A stretch of DNA of 64,000 nt from Allacma fusca (lineage: Eukaryota > Arthropoda > Collembola > Symphypleona > Sminthuridae), in the NCBI GenBank assembly GCA_947179485.1, contig OX359245.1, forward strand, positions 75,131,067 through 75,195,066, in the 5' to 3' direction. Shown one piece after another: positions 48,701 through 61,801 of the stretch (positions are counted from its first letter, which is position 1; every line of letters begins with the position of its first letter). Made by a program: the position numbers and the translations under genes. The notes below the pieces were generated by a model, which was not told where the DNA came from, made no database searches, and worked only from the letters and a program-made list of their open reading frames with translations.

Positions 48701-49101
48701 AATTGATACGAGAATATTGTACATTTTAAATAAGAAGCTAATGAGAACTGAGCCCCGTACTGCGGTACGTAACACTAGAGCAGTTCCTTATGTACTGTGG
48801 AAAGGAAGAGTGCAGGCGCAGGACTGAAGGATTCCCTTCAGCCACGAGCTAAAGCTAGCCACAAGTTTCCTCCAAAATTCAAAATCTAACAACGTGCTCT
48901 ATCTCTCGCCTCGTCGCCTCTCGTCGTCGTCGTCAGTCTCCTCCTGCGTGTTGTTCCTGTAGCGAAGGTTGTAAGAAATCTCCGGGTGCTTTATTTTTTT
49001 GCAACTAATACAGTTGCAAATATTGTCGATTTGTAATTCCGTTTCGACAGGAAATAATTCTCAGTGGTGTTCTGCGACTCCATTAATTTCAGATCTTCAA
49101 A
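45710..49101. other. Intergenic stretch with an inverted repeat
   Basis: After the reductase 3' UTR there is no supported gene. Tgcacatattacgtttca at 46963 returns inverted at 48407-48424 (tgaaacgtaatatgtgca), with G-rich blocks (gggggagggagggggtc and its relative ggagggtagggtcc) just inside both copies. Together they look like a DNA element of about 1.46 kb. 48900-49100 should hold the nucleostemin promoter; TCGTC repeats occur at 48912-48935. Confidence 0.45.
46960..48427. mobile_element. Possible DNA element bounded by TGCACATATTACGTTTCA inverted repeats
   Basis: The inverted repeats are perfect over 18 bases, extend as a weaker match into G-rich inner segments, and enclose about 1.4 kb without a transposase. 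The inner part contains aaatcggtcaagtag (48289), a word also seen at 10983 on the other strand. No target-site duplication was found, so the class is unknown. Confidence 0.45.
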
Positions 49102-51575
49102 ATGGTTAAAAAAATGTTGAGTAAGTATTCCTTTCATCATTTTTAATATCAACATATTTGTACGCGCGTCACATATTTTTTAAGCAATCTAAATAGAAAC
49201 AAGGGCAAACCTTAAAATTCAAAATATGTTCAAAATAAAAAACATTTATTGTTTCGGAACGTCAGTTGGCAATTTTGTTGAATATTAGGAAATATGAAAG
49301 CCTGTTGTGGAAAGGGGAAATATTTTGTAATGGTTTCGCATTCACGCGTCAAACATTTAGGGGAAATTATTTTCTGTGAATGACAAGAAGGAAATTATTA
49401 TGTATATGTAATTATTATATTTGCGACCTTACTTCAGGGCTTTGAAAGACCAGCGTGGTCGTCATGAAGTAGTATTAGTGTCTTTAGATATTTTGAATAA
49501 TTAGTTTACGTTTTGTATTAATAGCTCTAATATTGGGAGGATTGTCCGTCATATAAATTATTATTACTACACCTTATGGAGGAAAGTGGTGTCGGGAAAG
49601 TTGATACTAATCAAGGACGTGTTTCTGTGAATTATTACAGAAAGTAAGTCCAAGCGGGTGCCGGCGAAGAAACGGTATAAGATTGAGAAGAAGGTCCGGG
49701 AGCACAACCGGAAGTTGAAGAAGCAACACAGACAAGACAAAATGAAGGGGAAGAAGAAGAAGCTTATTGTAGTTCCTGGGGATTGTCCGTTTCGGCAGCA
49801 GATAATAGCTGAAGCAAACCAAGCCCGAGAGAATATTGAGCAATTGAAGCTAACCCGACGGGAAGAAGTTAAAGTGTCTAGGAAAGCTAGGAAAGATGCA
49901 GTTTTGGCGGAAAAACGAGGATTGCCTACCCCAGCGCCTACTGTAGAAGTATCTAAGAAAGCTAAGAATGTGGTTTCAAATTCCACTAAAAAAATAGCCG
50001 CCCCTGTCAGTTTTGAGTCTTTAATGAAGAGAGCCCAGGATCGAGGCTATGTCTTTGAGAAGAGGACTCAGCAGAAATCCAAAGAGACGGATTCAAGTCT
50101 GAAAGCCTTTTACAGGGAATTCCAGCAAGTAATTAAGGAGTCGGATATTATTGTCCAAGTTTTGGATGCTAGGGACCCCCTGGGGTCTCGGAGTGAGGAG
50201 GCAGAAGAGACTGTCCGAGAACACAGTGACAAGAAATTAATTATGGTTCTGAATAAGTGTGACTTGATCCCAGTGGATAATCTAAAGCAATGGATTTCGT
50301 ATCTGAGACAGACGTAGGTTGAATGTAGCTTTTTCCATTAATTTAAAGTAGAGATTAATTATTTAGTGTAATTAATCCAGATGGTTTTAAATTGGGGATT
50401 TACTTACAGAACCGGCACAGCTGTTTTACCCTTCAAAGCTAACACACAGAAGCAGAAGGACCGGCTTGGGTCTGGAGCTGCTTCAGTTAGCACAGATAAG
50501 CAAACGGCTCTGGACACGAAGAAGAGCATTGGCGTGTCCGACCTTCTGGGACTTCTGGGCACTTGGGCTAGATCTGCGCCCGGTGGAATCACTGTTGGAG
50601 TGGTAGGGATGCCAAATGTAGGGAAAAGCTCTATCATCAATTCTCTCAAGAGATCCAGGGCTTGCAGCGTCGGAGCCAAGCCTGGTGTTACAAGGTTAGT
50701 GTCTTTAACACTTCTGGTTATGTGTATTATTTTTAATGTCGTCAATTAATGGGAAAATTATTTTGTTCTTTTACAGAGCTTGCCAAGTGGTTCACCTGGA
50801 CTCGAAGTTGAAATTGATTGACTCTCCCGGTGTGTGCTTCTCCAAGGAGAAAGGTGAGGCAGCGATGGACGTCAACACAATCTTGAACCGAGTACCGAAG
50901 ACTACATTGATGTTGCAGTACTCGATTCCAGATTTCGCCAGTGAGGACGAGTTCCTTGCACAAGTTGCCCTCAAATATGGACTGCTTAAGAAAGGTGGGA
51001 TTCCGAATGGAGAAGCGGCCCAGCAGAAGATCATACATGATTGGCACACGTAAGACATTTGTGGTGTAAATACTGAGAGTTGAATTAGAAACAATGGAGA
51101 TAGAAGTGTTATTTTGATTAATTTCATTGCAATTATGAATGTTTGCAGCGGCCAAATACGATTCTTCACTGAGCCACCAGAACTGACCTCAACAGAGGCG
51201 GCCTCTGCTATTGTCACCGACCTTGCAACACCATTCTCCTTAGACAATTGGGAACCTAAGCTAACCCTGGAACCTTCCGATGACGAGGAAATGAATGATG
51301 ATGATTCGGCTTACGAAGATATGGACCTGTCAGACGAAGAAGAAGAAAAACCTCCAAAAAAATCCACCAAAAAGGTGACTTTTGCAGTTGACACAGAAAC
51401 GAAACCCAAAGGCAAGAAAGACTCCACGCAAGTCTCGCCAGATGCCAAGAAACGCGTTGCCTATTTAGCTAGCAAGAAAGAATCCCTAAAAAAGTTTAAG
51501 AAATCGAAAAAGAGATCTACCAAAAAAGCATCAGAGTTATCAGATGTCCTGGAAGGACTATCTTTTGATCTGTAG
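49102..51575 (+). CDS. GNL3: Nucleostemin-type nucleolar GTPase (GNL3/GNL3L)
   Basis: Five exons: 49102-49120, 49641-50313, 50410-50694, 50777-51049, 51149-51575. GT-AG introns agree in phase and sum to 1677 bases, 558 residues (family about 550). The protein works in the nucleolus in pre-60S ribosome assembly and growth control. Domains: a basic coiled N-terminus (KKRYKIEKKVREHNRKLKK), then a circularly permuted GTPase with G5*/DARDPLG, G4 NKCDL, G1 GMPNVGKSS and G3 DSPG in that order. A GNL3-specific region follows (LQYSIPDFASEDEFL, KKGGIPNGEAAQQ), then an acidic stretch and a Lys-rich C-terminus. The tiny first exon (MVKKML plus one base) is inferred from phase and from the strong donor GTAAGT. 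Convergent with SMYD5. A GAATAAA at 51653 is a likely poly(A) signal. Confidence 0.92.
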
Positions 51576-52054
51576 AAGCAGTTTGTTATTTTTTGATTTT
51601 TAAAACGTACACATTAACGCTAATATCATGTTTTTAAGTGTGATTCATATGCGAATAAATAGGTTTTCGTTGGAACAGTGCATATTATTAGTTTATTTAT
51701 ACCACGTCATAATTGTGAGTTAAGGAGTATACAGTACAATCAAGTACCGTTAAGGCATTCCTGTCACAAAACAATCTCCAGTATGGATTAGCAATTCTCA
51801 GGAAAAGGTAATGGACAAGACGCGCATAGTAAAACATGACATGATATTACAATCTCATGTTGTTCGTACATACTGAAAGAAGAACGTACACGTAATGTAT
51901 AATATGTAAAATAATTGGACACACCGCAATATAGTTACATAACCATTAAAGCTGAGACGATATGAGAGTCGGAAGGAAATTGTTGAACAGTGCTTGTATA
52001 AGTGCAGTTAATAAACCTAGTTTATAGATATATATTTTCAATGCTTTCATATTG
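51576..52054. other. Convergent 3' region between GNL3 and SMYD5
   Basis: 480 bases separate the two stop codons. A plus-strand AATAAA (51654) serves GNL3. A minus-strand AATAAA (plus tttatt near 51693) could serve SMYD5, in which case the two 3' UTRs nearly meet or overlap. Confidence 0.5.
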
Positions 52055-55000
52055 TTAAACATGAATCTCTTCCAATTCATCTTCATCCTCGTCCTCCAGC
52101 TCCAAGTCTTCGTCGTCTGACTCCTCTTCTGAAGTTACCTCTTCTTCACCAATCTGGTCTTCACACTTCTCACAATTGCAGGTGAACAAGTAGTGTGCCC
52201 TGAGTGTGAGTAATCAGAAACATAATTATGAATTGAATGATTCAACCGACACTAAGATGGAAACGTGAATTTGTACAACAGATTGTAAAATCTTTGAAAA
52301 TCGAAAGCTATTTGAGTGAGATCTTGACTTTCTCTTTGGACTTTAAATTTCGTGCCCTACCTTATGAATGCGGAATGCAAACACGCAATAATATCGTACA
52401 TTGCTTTAAGTTAGATATTTATGACTTGGAAAATACAAAATACTGTAGGACCTTATCCAGCCTCATTTTTGAATAAAATATTTTCAGCTGGTTCATCCCA
52501 AAAAAACAAGTATTGTACTATCCACAATACTTTATAAATTCAAGCAACTGACACAACTCACACAAAAAATTATACAAAAAATGCTCACTTAAGGTACTTG
52601 TTGCGAGAATACCGGGACCTCTCCATATCCCCCAAGTCCAGATAAGTTATAGTTATTTCCTCCCCTTTGGCAATATCCCTCTTAGCTACTAATCCTACAT
52701 CATGATTTCTTGTAGGAAACTTGACCTCAGTATTAGGTACACAGCTATGATTGACCCAGCTTTGGAAAGGATATAAAGCGCTGCCCTCGTTGTCAAGGAA
52801 ATGTCCCACGACCCCATCCATGAGATGATAGTACTCATCGATTTTTTCCATGAGCTCTGCCTTCTCTTCTGGACTAATCTGAACCTTCTCCACGTTCTCT
52901 ACCCATGCAGCAAAAGAGCTAGAACCAACACCCTGTCCGTTCCGCCCAATGAGTACGAACAACTGGATAAAGCCATCCGGAGTCAGCCACTGGAACACAA
53001 CATATAAACATTAGTCACAGTTCACCCTACTGAAATTCAAATCATCTAATATTTAACTAACATTCTCTCAGCCACAGATCCTAGTATTTGCATATAATAT
53101 TAATCATAACATTATGCATGACCTACATGCCTACATTACACATTACATTTACAAGTAGACACAGTCCTGTCTCTCAAAATGAATATTTTTTCTCCGTGTA
53201 TACTTACACAACATATACAACATTTGCTGGTAAAATTCACGCTAGACTCAGATTTTAGATTTGAATTTGCAAGTACGGATTGAAAATACGGTAATTTTTT
53301 AGTAATAACAAAACCGAAGTTCTTTCGGCTCTCTACTGTAGTTTACTTGTTGCCACCGGAAGCATTTGACGTGTAAAAAATTAGTTACAAAGTTTAAATA
53401 ATAATATTTATCTACTTATACAAATAACAAAAACATCGTTAAACGGACTACGATTGGGAGGGAAGTATGTGTCGGATGTCTGTCACGCTGTACTCAGACG
53501 ACGAGACACAATAAATCCACAAAAAAAATAGCGCTAAATACCTCCATAATATCATCGAAACTGATAACAGAAGTAACTAGCAACCGAAGTTTGTTAATCT
53601 GGTCCATGTACTCATCCCCAAGCAGCTTGTGCGCAACTTCATTATTCTCATCCTTGGAACCTTGACAGAACTGAAATGGAAAAAAATTACGATTCAGCAC
53701 AAAGACTGATCAAGTATATACATATCTGTATAGTTGCTTCGTAGACAATTATAATAGAGGCACATGTACATTACATGAGAGAAAATAGCAGAGCTGTGTT
53801 CATGCGAGCAAGCTAAAAGACTGAACCTGGACTAGACCAGCATTTGATACTTTAGACCTTTTTATACAAGGCAGACTGGATACCGAAGCCGAAAAAACGC
53901 GTGTTCAGTTTTCGGCCAAAAATGAATACTCGCAATAAATTGTTTTATAAATTAATGCTAGTATTCATTTTTAAGCTGATAAACGAATACGCGTTTTTTC
54001 GATCCCTGGGACAAGTACGCGAGGGATATAAAGTACGTTTGGCAAATTCGGTTTTCAAGGTAAGCCCAAACATGATTCAGGATCCAGCAATAAATTTTGT
54101 TTATTGAACAGTTGAACTCAAATCAAATCGAATTTGATCCTGGATTTGTATCCAAACCTACTTAGAACTAGTCTCTACCTTGTAGTTACGAAATATTACT
54201 GGAACTTGAGCGGAGCTGTAAAGCACAGCTTTACATGTGTCTTGTGTCTATACCTATAATTAGGAGGCACAAAAGCAGATACTTCCGTGCAATTTAATAC
54301 ATTTGCTCCCTGGGCTATTTAGATTCACTTATTATTCGCTGGACCAGTTTCGCATGACAACTAATGACCACACCGGAGTTTCTGAATGCGAGCAAGTTTG
54401 AAGTGCAGGAAAACCATGAATAAAATATTACTTGAGGTAAAAAAGCAATTCCATGACATTCCCATGAATGCACACCATTTTGAATGCATATAAAAACTAA
54501 TGTATCTCTGTAATTTTGCATATGAAGTGGTTTCCTACTTGTGCAAGTCTGTTGCGCAGGGAATGATCCTTGTCAAAGTGGAGCTTGACAAGGAGCCGAA
54601 GAAGCAGAATGATGTTGCAGGTCTCAGGAGGGTAGTGAACCATCCTGTAATAATAATAAAACGAGGAACAATAATAAATCAATGAAAGTACTTATGTCTA
54701 CCTAAAGATACAGAACTCTAGCCAGCATAACCTCTTTCATTCTTTCGAGCGTATTAAATTATAAAAGTATTATGTTACCCATAAAACCATCCCCATCCAA
54801 CAAATGATTGTTCTATCTGTTTTGAGTAGAGTTCAAAGGGAGGTTTTTAAGTATCTACACATAAGTACGTGAGAAGCATTTTAGACACTGAAATTGCTTC
54901 CAATGGTTACTTGGTTACATTTTCCACTGGAGACCATTCTTTGTGAAAATTCCTTTGCACAACCGAAACTCGGTACATATTCCCGCATAGTTGTACAACT

Positions 55001-56106
55001 ATTAATAATCGTGTATTTCTTTCTAGTTTGGATATTTTTTCAGCTCTTTTAATTTCCAACATTACGGGAGCAATTCATCTAATTCATTTAATCCGGTGGA
55101 ATTCATCTGAGCCGAATCTTTGACGAACAGCTTCGGATGAAACCAAATTAATAATTCTAACATCCTGAACATTATACACCGCCTGGCAAGCTAAGCTTTC
55201 ATCGGAATATCTAGCGCTTTGTTCTACTATTATGAATGGAGTTGTCAAGATAAATCACACTCAGCAGTTTCTGTCGTTACTCACAGTAAATAACTTTAGT
55301 ACATTCTGCGCAAACTTTTTCTTGCAAAAATATTATAGTTTCACAAAAAATGACAAATACCTCCAGAATTGATCGAGCACACATAGAGGATGACTTTCTT
55401 TGGGTTCCCTCGTCCGTAGACAGAGAACGGAATGGAACTCATTCCAAGCCTTGAGCCGACAATCTTCACTGCAGTACATGTTCTAAGGAAAAACATCGCA
55501 TTACTTTACATAGGTATATTCTTATGCTGTACACAAACAGAATGCATTAAGGGAATACGCATGTATGTATGCTAATAATTTAAGGGGCAAAGTGAATTAC
55601 TCCACAGTCCGGACAGGAAACATGACGATCCTTTTGGGTCTCACAGCACTCCGGGAAAGGAAGAACGATGCTCGGCTTCTGCATTAATCTCCTCGCGTTT
55701 TCTTCCGCCGTCTCCAGCGCCCTGGGAAAAAGCAAATCAGATTGTAGATACATACAAAAAGAATCAAAAGGGAAAAAGTTTTACTTCTGGTTTCAAAGAA
55801 ATATTTTAAGAAAAGAAGAAGAAATATTTTGTGACAACAAACTTTCTTTACTAGATTCATAAATATGGGTGGGTTTAGTTCAAAACGAATGGCTTAAAAT
55901 GTATAGGTACTCCAGCAATTTCGTAATTTGTGAATAAATGTGTGTATGTGAGTGACATTCTAACATATTTGCTCTTACCTCATACAGTAGTCGCATGCCT
56001 TGTACAGATACATTTTGTTCCAAGCAAACTGACAGGAGACAATGGGGCTGTCCATAAAGATTACCTCGCCTTTGGCAAAGTCCCGCGTTGCAAAGACGCC
56101 ATGGCC
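52055..56106 (-). CDS. SMYD5: SMYD5-type SET/MYND methyltransferase (first exon not found)
   Basis: Seven minus-strand exons in order: 56106-55979, 55721-55601, 55482-55361, 54644-54539, 53670-53542, 52989-52589, 52199-52055. All are GT-AG, phases agree, and they sum to 1152 bases (383 residues). With about 35 missing N-terminal residues this equals the family length of about 418. Family members methylate histone lysines and ribosomal protein L40. Marks: GHGVFATRDFAKGEVIF (start of the SET domain), CDYC with CCETQKDRHVSCPDCG and MYCSEDCRLKA (split MYND-like zinc cluster), VHYPPET, HKLLGDEYMDQ, GRNGQGVGSSSF, SWVNHSCVPN (the SET SAM-binding NHSC motif), GEEITITYLDLGDMERSR, post-SET CNCEKC, and a Glu/Asp-rich C-terminus typical of SMYD5. 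The first coding exon ought to lie between 56107 and about 57150, but no candidate fits in phase. Confidence 0.9.
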
Positions 56107-58074
56107 CTGGAACAAAACAAATGTTAGTCAGAAAACACAACTAAAGCAGCAAAAAAAACCAAAACATTTGCATAATCTGAAAACTGAAATACCAAAGGAA
56201 TACATAAACAGCAAAACAATTTCAATAAAACACTTTCAAAAATTGCTACCGAAAATTACAATCTAAACTAAATATTTCCTTCATTATTATGTAATAATTG
56301 GCAATAACAGTAAATACAACCAAAATGTATGAAAAAAAATGAAGATATGCCACTACGAATGTTTATATACACATCCGAATATATTTACGTGTAACTACAT
56401 AGACTCAAGGTAAATAAATCTGGGAAACCAAGAGCAAGATAATTGTTGCAATTTTAAACGCACTAAAAAAGTTTTCCTATCTTGAACTAAATTTTTAAAC
56501 AAAACAGTATTTCAGATAATTATTAAATTCCTGAAAAACAGCGGCTCAATGAAAATAATAAATAGACAAATCAGAAGTAATTACTAATTTCTAAACTAAT
56601 TACAACGTATACAATCAAACAATAATAATTATTGTAAACAATGAAAGGACAGCGACGTACGACCCGATCGTCAACTTTGCAGAGTTGGACCCCTTCGGGG
56701 AACCCTTGGACAGCGGAAGGTTCTGGTGCGGAATTCATGGTGGAGGCGGCCCGGAGAAAATCACATTGTGTTACGGCGTCCACATCAGACTTCGCACTGG
56801 TTGGACTTGTTTGGAAAGCAACAGCTGAAATACTCTCAGTATCCACATCCATGTCCATACCGTTATGAGCGAGACGGGTAAAACTTTTGTGCGCAAGGGT
56901 TCTGGAAGATATCTTCAGGACTATATACGCGGGACCGGGCTACTATTGAGGAAGCGCTAGGATAGCGTATATCCAAGTGTCTGATAACCACTAAACCACT
57001 GGACAAAGTACTGGAACAGTTGGTAAGTACTTCACAGGTGTCGATCGTTAAGGATGATCTCCTTCCAGTCCGGAAATTGTCTCCTCCACTGTAATAACCT
57101 TCCACGCGAGCCTTTACAGACAGCACCTGAAAAAACATGAACAAAATCGATTTTTAGTTTCTACATGTGACTCATACAATAGCCCCAAAACATATGCATG
57201 CTTCCCAAGCTCATTGTCAGCTTAACTGATACTTTTCCTTTCCCCACTACACTACTATACCCCATTAATGACATCCCTTCAACTCAGACATGCTGAATTG
57301 TATGGGAGATGCGTGGATACCTATTTAGAATTATCTATCATCATATCAGCAAAAGCCGTGCTCGACATGCTCATGTCAACAACCAAGTTGAACATTTGCC
57401 TCGCTTATTTTGTCACATGCCCAAGATTTATTCTCACAGCATGATGTTTGATATCTTGGACAGGGCTTTTACTCGGGATACATTTTCTAAATCTCCTTCA
57501 ATTAATTACTTTATAAACGCTTTTTGAATCGAATACTCATCAAGTTGAGAAACTGTGACAAAATTTCTAAAGAAACATGATCATATGTATTGGTCACTGT
57601 TGCGTGGACAATATCTGTCATGTGAGTCGGTATCCCGCCGAGGACTCTACCGTTGGCTCCAACACATCTCACAATAGGTGACAAATTACACCCTAATGTT
57701 AATCTTACATATGTGTTTAAGACACGCTAACTTTATCGCCTATACTTTTCGTGGATTATTCCTAATTCTCAGTTTACATTTGATCTGAGTTGCTTGTATG
57801 AATGAATACTAAATAATATTTTGATGTCAAGTTCTCATTGATTCTCAAGGTGACACGAGGGAAATTCATTCCTTCACAATTCCTCAAGGTTAGAAAAATA
57901 AAAAGGAATTGTGAAGAAAAGCCTCTCATAGGGATTCCATTCCAAGTCAAGTGGAAAAGTCGATAAATAGTCAATACAAGCGGATAGGGTTACGTACAAG
58001 GTTACTTTCCTTGGGAAATTGAATCAAGTGAGGAAGGGAATTAATAAAAGCCTGACAAAAATAATTTTGCTGAT
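56107..58074. other. Divergent promoter region between SMYD5 and KHK
   Basis: Should contain the first SMYD5 exon and both promoters. Two open minus-strand frames stand out. 56858-56571 begins MDMDVDTESISAVAFQTSPT; 57144-56863 follows an AG acceptor at its beginning and overlaps a CGCGTATATAG box near 56924. Either could be a 5' exon, but neither matches the SMYD5 N-terminus, and I cannot join them in phase. Confidence 0.4.
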
Positions 58075-59843
58075 ATGTCAGAGAAAGAGGTTCTATGTAT
58101 TGGACTATTATGTGCGGATATTGTCAGTTACGTGCCGACATTTGTCCTTGAAGATAGTGATCAAAGGTATTTTATTACTTAGGAATTAATCATGAAGATT
58201 TTTGATAATAATAGATTATCTTTCGTAGATGAAACAATGTAATTAATAATCATTCTTTAGTTTTTAACAATTTAGGTATTCAGAAATGGCTTGACTTAAA
58301 CAATGACCTGACTTGTAGAGTAGATATTTTTGTAAGCTTCATTAATTAAAAAGTTTTTTGTTATCAAATGAATTCGTAAAAAACTAGATAAATTATATAA
58401 TTATTACTATTTGTTCAGGTGTTTAAGCCAGACCTGGGAACGGGGTGGGAACGCAGCTAACAATGCAACTGTTTTGGCGAAGCTGGGATGTTCCGTAGAA
58501 TTTCTGGGGACTCTAGCTCAAGATCACTTATTAGGGTTAGAACGAGTTGAGGATTAATATTATTTAAAAACTACCGAAAAATATTTTAAAAGCAATGTGA
58601 ATTGAATGAGGTACTTTACAGTGAATGTAAAAATTGTATGACAGATTTTTTAAAGACGATATGAATCAACTTGGAATTTCATTCGAAAACTGTCCAATCT
58701 TCAAAGGCTACCAAACCCCAACCTCGATTGTGATTTCCAGTACGGATACCGGAAGCCGCACTATCATTCATAACAACGGAGGCTTACCGGAACTGACTTC
58801 TGAGTATTTTAAGGACAATATTAAACTGGAGAATTATAAATGGGTTCATATGGAGGTATCACCTTTGATTAAAGACAACAAGATTTTAAGCACACATTTT
58901 TTAAATTCTCTTCAATATTAAAATTTCTTAACCCCAAAAATATCTATTCATTTGGATACAGGGTAGGAATCCTGACGAAGTGCTTAAGATCTTACAGCAC
59001 ATTCAAGAATACAATAATAAATCTGGGGTAACACAAAAACCCACGGACGATGAGCCCAACTTCAAACAGCGGAAGCTTCCGGTTTCTGTTGAGGTACCCT
59101 TACAATTTAACAAATCACACCAGAATTTGTGATTACTAATATTTCCATGGAATTATAAACAGATTAAACTAATTTTGTCTAACAGGTCGAGAAAGTCAGG
59201 AAGCCTTTGGCAAAGCTCTTAGAATATGCAGATGTAGCTTTTGTCGGTCGGGAATTCGCTGAGTCTTACGGTGCTAAAAATTATGTGGAGGCAGCTATTT
59301 TTGGAGCAACTTTAGTTAAAAAGGGGTAAAGTAGCAATTAACAATTTAACATCGTCATTTAGAGATTATTTACAACCTTACTAAACTCAACTCAATACAT
59401 TTGACCACTACTGACTTTTCAATCAAAACTTCTTCAACAGAACTTTAGTCATTTGTCCCTGGGGAGATCAAGGAGCAGCTTATTGCATTGCCAGGGAGCA
59501 GCCTGAGGTTCCTGAAGTAACTACTGTTGACGCATTCCCTCCAGCAAAAATAGTCGACTCATTGGGTCCGCCACAATTCCCAACACAACCAATATCTCAA
59601 CATGACTTAAGCACATCTTTCCAAAACTTTTATTATCTCCTTGATATTACAGGTGCGGGGGACACTTTCGATGCATCCGTGATCTTTGCTCTCTCCCGAG
59701 GGCTGGACATAGACGCCAGTGTTCGGTTCGGCTGCAAAGTGGCCGGGGGGAAGCTAGGTCAACATGGGTTTAAGCACGTGGACAAGATCGCTCAGGAATT
59801 GCCCGAATTCCAGCAAATGACAACTAATACAAGTAATATCTGA
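58075..59843 (+). CDS. KHK: Ketohexokinase (fructokinase, PfkB/ribokinase family)
   Basis: Seven exons: 58075-58166, 58419-58535, 58645-58855, 58962-59093, 59186-59325, 59441-59565, 59653-59843. Phases agree and sum to 1008 bases, 335 residues (family about 300). It phosphorylates fructose to fructose-1-phosphate with ATP in the cytosol. Visible: the N-terminal strand MSEKEVLCIGLLCADIVS, the first PfkB signature WERGGNAANNATVLAKLG, FKGYQTPTSIVISS with HNNGGLPELT (substrate loop region), KWVHME, LPVSVEVEKVRKPL, and the second PfkB signature with the catalytic Asp, LGAGDTFDASVIFALSRGL, followed by GCKVAGGKLGQHGF. The exon 6 donor is GTCCGC, a weak site, but the join restores VDSLGAGDT exactly. 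Its extra length comes mainly from an insertion in exon 4 and a longer C-terminus. It is divergent from SMYD5. Confidence 0.92.
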
Positions 59844-61801
59844 GCTAGGAATATGAACACGCCTGCCTGACTTCAGCCTTCCTCCCATAATTATGTAATT
59901 GCAATGTACATTAATTATTAGTAGTACGTTTCCAGGGACTATTTCATGCCATCAGAGTCAATTTACAATAAATCTTCCTTCCTGTCCAAATGTTACAGAG
60001 AAATTATACAGATATACAATAATCAACCTTACTTTCAAAGAATTATTTACATGCATTTATGAATAAATCCGAATCGAAGGGATATTCCGAAAAACAAAAA
60101 CAACTTAACAAATCATACTTAATAATTATTCGAACAACATTACCGCATGCCACATAATATCCAGCCATTACATGAAAGTCCTTTAAAATTATACTGCCCG
60201 TGTCAAATAATTATATTCATTAAACACAACTAACCTTGAGCAGTTTTAGCGAATCGAATCCTGATGCCACAAAAATACGTCAGCAGTGTCAACTGTCAAA
60301 AAAATCAATATTTACACGATTATACATTTTGAAATATTTATTAATTTTCGAAATGAACAAATACAGTAGTTTATAGTAACTGGGAATAAATTAAGCCGTC
60401 CCTAGTTTAAAAATTCAACTCACCTGGTAAATGAATCACGACCGCCAGAATATATTAATTATTCGTATTAAAGTTCTTTTAATTTTTTACTTTAAAATTG
60501 AATACTAATTATTTTAAATATACTCAATAATTACTCAATACTTATCCACTTATGCTGCAAGAACTTATACGCAACTTGAGCAACCTTAAACTATTTATTT
60601 GCAATTGATTAAAAAACACTAATAATCCGATTTGGCACGTGAACACATGGACCGGGCAGAGACAGCAAGACAGCCTTGTTAATTTAATTTGGATAAAAAT
60701 TTGAAATCATGCACATATTTAATTAAATACAAAGTTCCGGAAGGTATGAGGTAAAGCCCAAAAAACCTTTGAAGACCCGCTTCGTTTAAACTGTCTTTCA
60801 AGAGTAAACCCCCAAATACGAGGCACGGCCATACGTGTGTATTAAAGCCGCAGTGAACTCGTACTGTCTCTTTAAATATGTTTCCAGCCCCTCGGCAGCA
60901 CACTCGTAGGAATTCGCACGCAGTCAATGAGCAGCTGCGCATGTGTGCGGAGCATTTGAAAATAATCAGTTTCCCACTCTTGTAAATGCTCTTTCTTCAA
61001 ATTTTTTTAGGGGCGGAGTGAAACGGAATTAATTAGTTCCGCTTTAATTTTGCTCAACTGTTGTAATATTCTCTTTCACAGGCTCTATTTCTTCGGAGTG
61101 CGGTCCCACATATTACGACAGTTCCTTCACTATAATATACACTTTCTTATATTTATAGGGGCGAAGCGAAGCTGAAATATTTTGTTGGAATAGTAGGAAT
61201 AGGGTGGCTGACTGTCTGTGTTAAACCCGAGGATAGCTACCGAACCCATGGCATGAGGCACTTCAAAATTTTTGATGGGGCAGATTAAATAAAAAGTAAA
61301 AAGTCTATTGTTGTTTAAGGAGATACTAAGATAACACAACACTATTACATTTAGGAAATAAGAATATTGACTAATTGTGATAGTATCATAAATGAGCTTG
61401 TCATATATGAAATATTTTTGCCATGAGTGAATGTCAAAATGAAAGAGGAACTGAATGTACTGACTCAACGGTAACACGTCTATACACGGAGTTACATGAA
61501 CAGGATGATTTTCATATTCAAGCTCATAAAGAGAATATCGGCGGTTATTACTTTATTTCAACAAAAATAAATAATATTATCAAACATTTTTAATGCAAAA
61601 ATAAAGATCATCGCGCATCGTATTGGATTTTTGATAATCAATTTAATTAAACTTTGCAGCACTTGTATTCAAAATTTTAGTTCACGTAATTATTTCGGGA
61701 AACAACTATTATATTTTAATCAATATCATAAATCGGGGGATCCTAGAAGATTGTATGTTTTCGAGTTTTCAAGAGCAAACGATATTCAAACTAAATAAAA
61801 A
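59844..61801. other. Intergenic stretch between KHK and the desaturase
   Basis: A CAATAAAT near 59966 is a likely KHK poly(A) signal. The minus-strand frame 60942-60679 (87 codons, with PCLVFGGLLLKDSLNEAGL) has some coding character but no recognised family. Two similar words, ttaggggcggagtgaa (61008) and ataggggcgaagcgaa (61156), lie about 150 bases apart, and cggaattaattagttccg near 61025 is almost a perfect palindrome. The left end of the desaturase transcript should end here. Confidence 0.4.
60679..60942 (-). CDS. Small hypothetical ORF, 87 aa
   Basis: Single open frame that begins MRSCSLTACEFLRVCCRGAG and has a central hydrophobic part (HVWPCLVFGGLLL, FFGLYLIPSGTLYLI) which could span a membrane once or twice. 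No family is recognised, and no splice partner was identified. It may be a small mitochondrial or membrane protein, or chance. Confidence 0.3.
   Translation of the reverse strand: MRSCSLTACEFLRVCCRGAGNIFKETVRVHCGFNTHVWPCLVFGGLLLKDSLNEAGLQRFFGLYLIPSGTLYLIKYVHDFKFLSKLN

Noticed and set aside
49567..49986. 139-codon minus-strand ORF opposite GNL3
   Set aside because: Antisense shadow of the Lys-rich N-terminal exon of GNL3 (Phe/Leu-rich as the complement of Lys codons).
50742..51247. Minus-strand ORFs opposite GNL3 exons 4 and 5
   Set aside because: Shadows of the GTPase exons; the plus-strand frame carries G3 and the family motifs.
61130..61477. 115-codon minus-strand ORF
   Set aside because: Composition is that of AT-rich non-coding DNA and no motif is seen; it probably lies downstream of the desaturase transcript.
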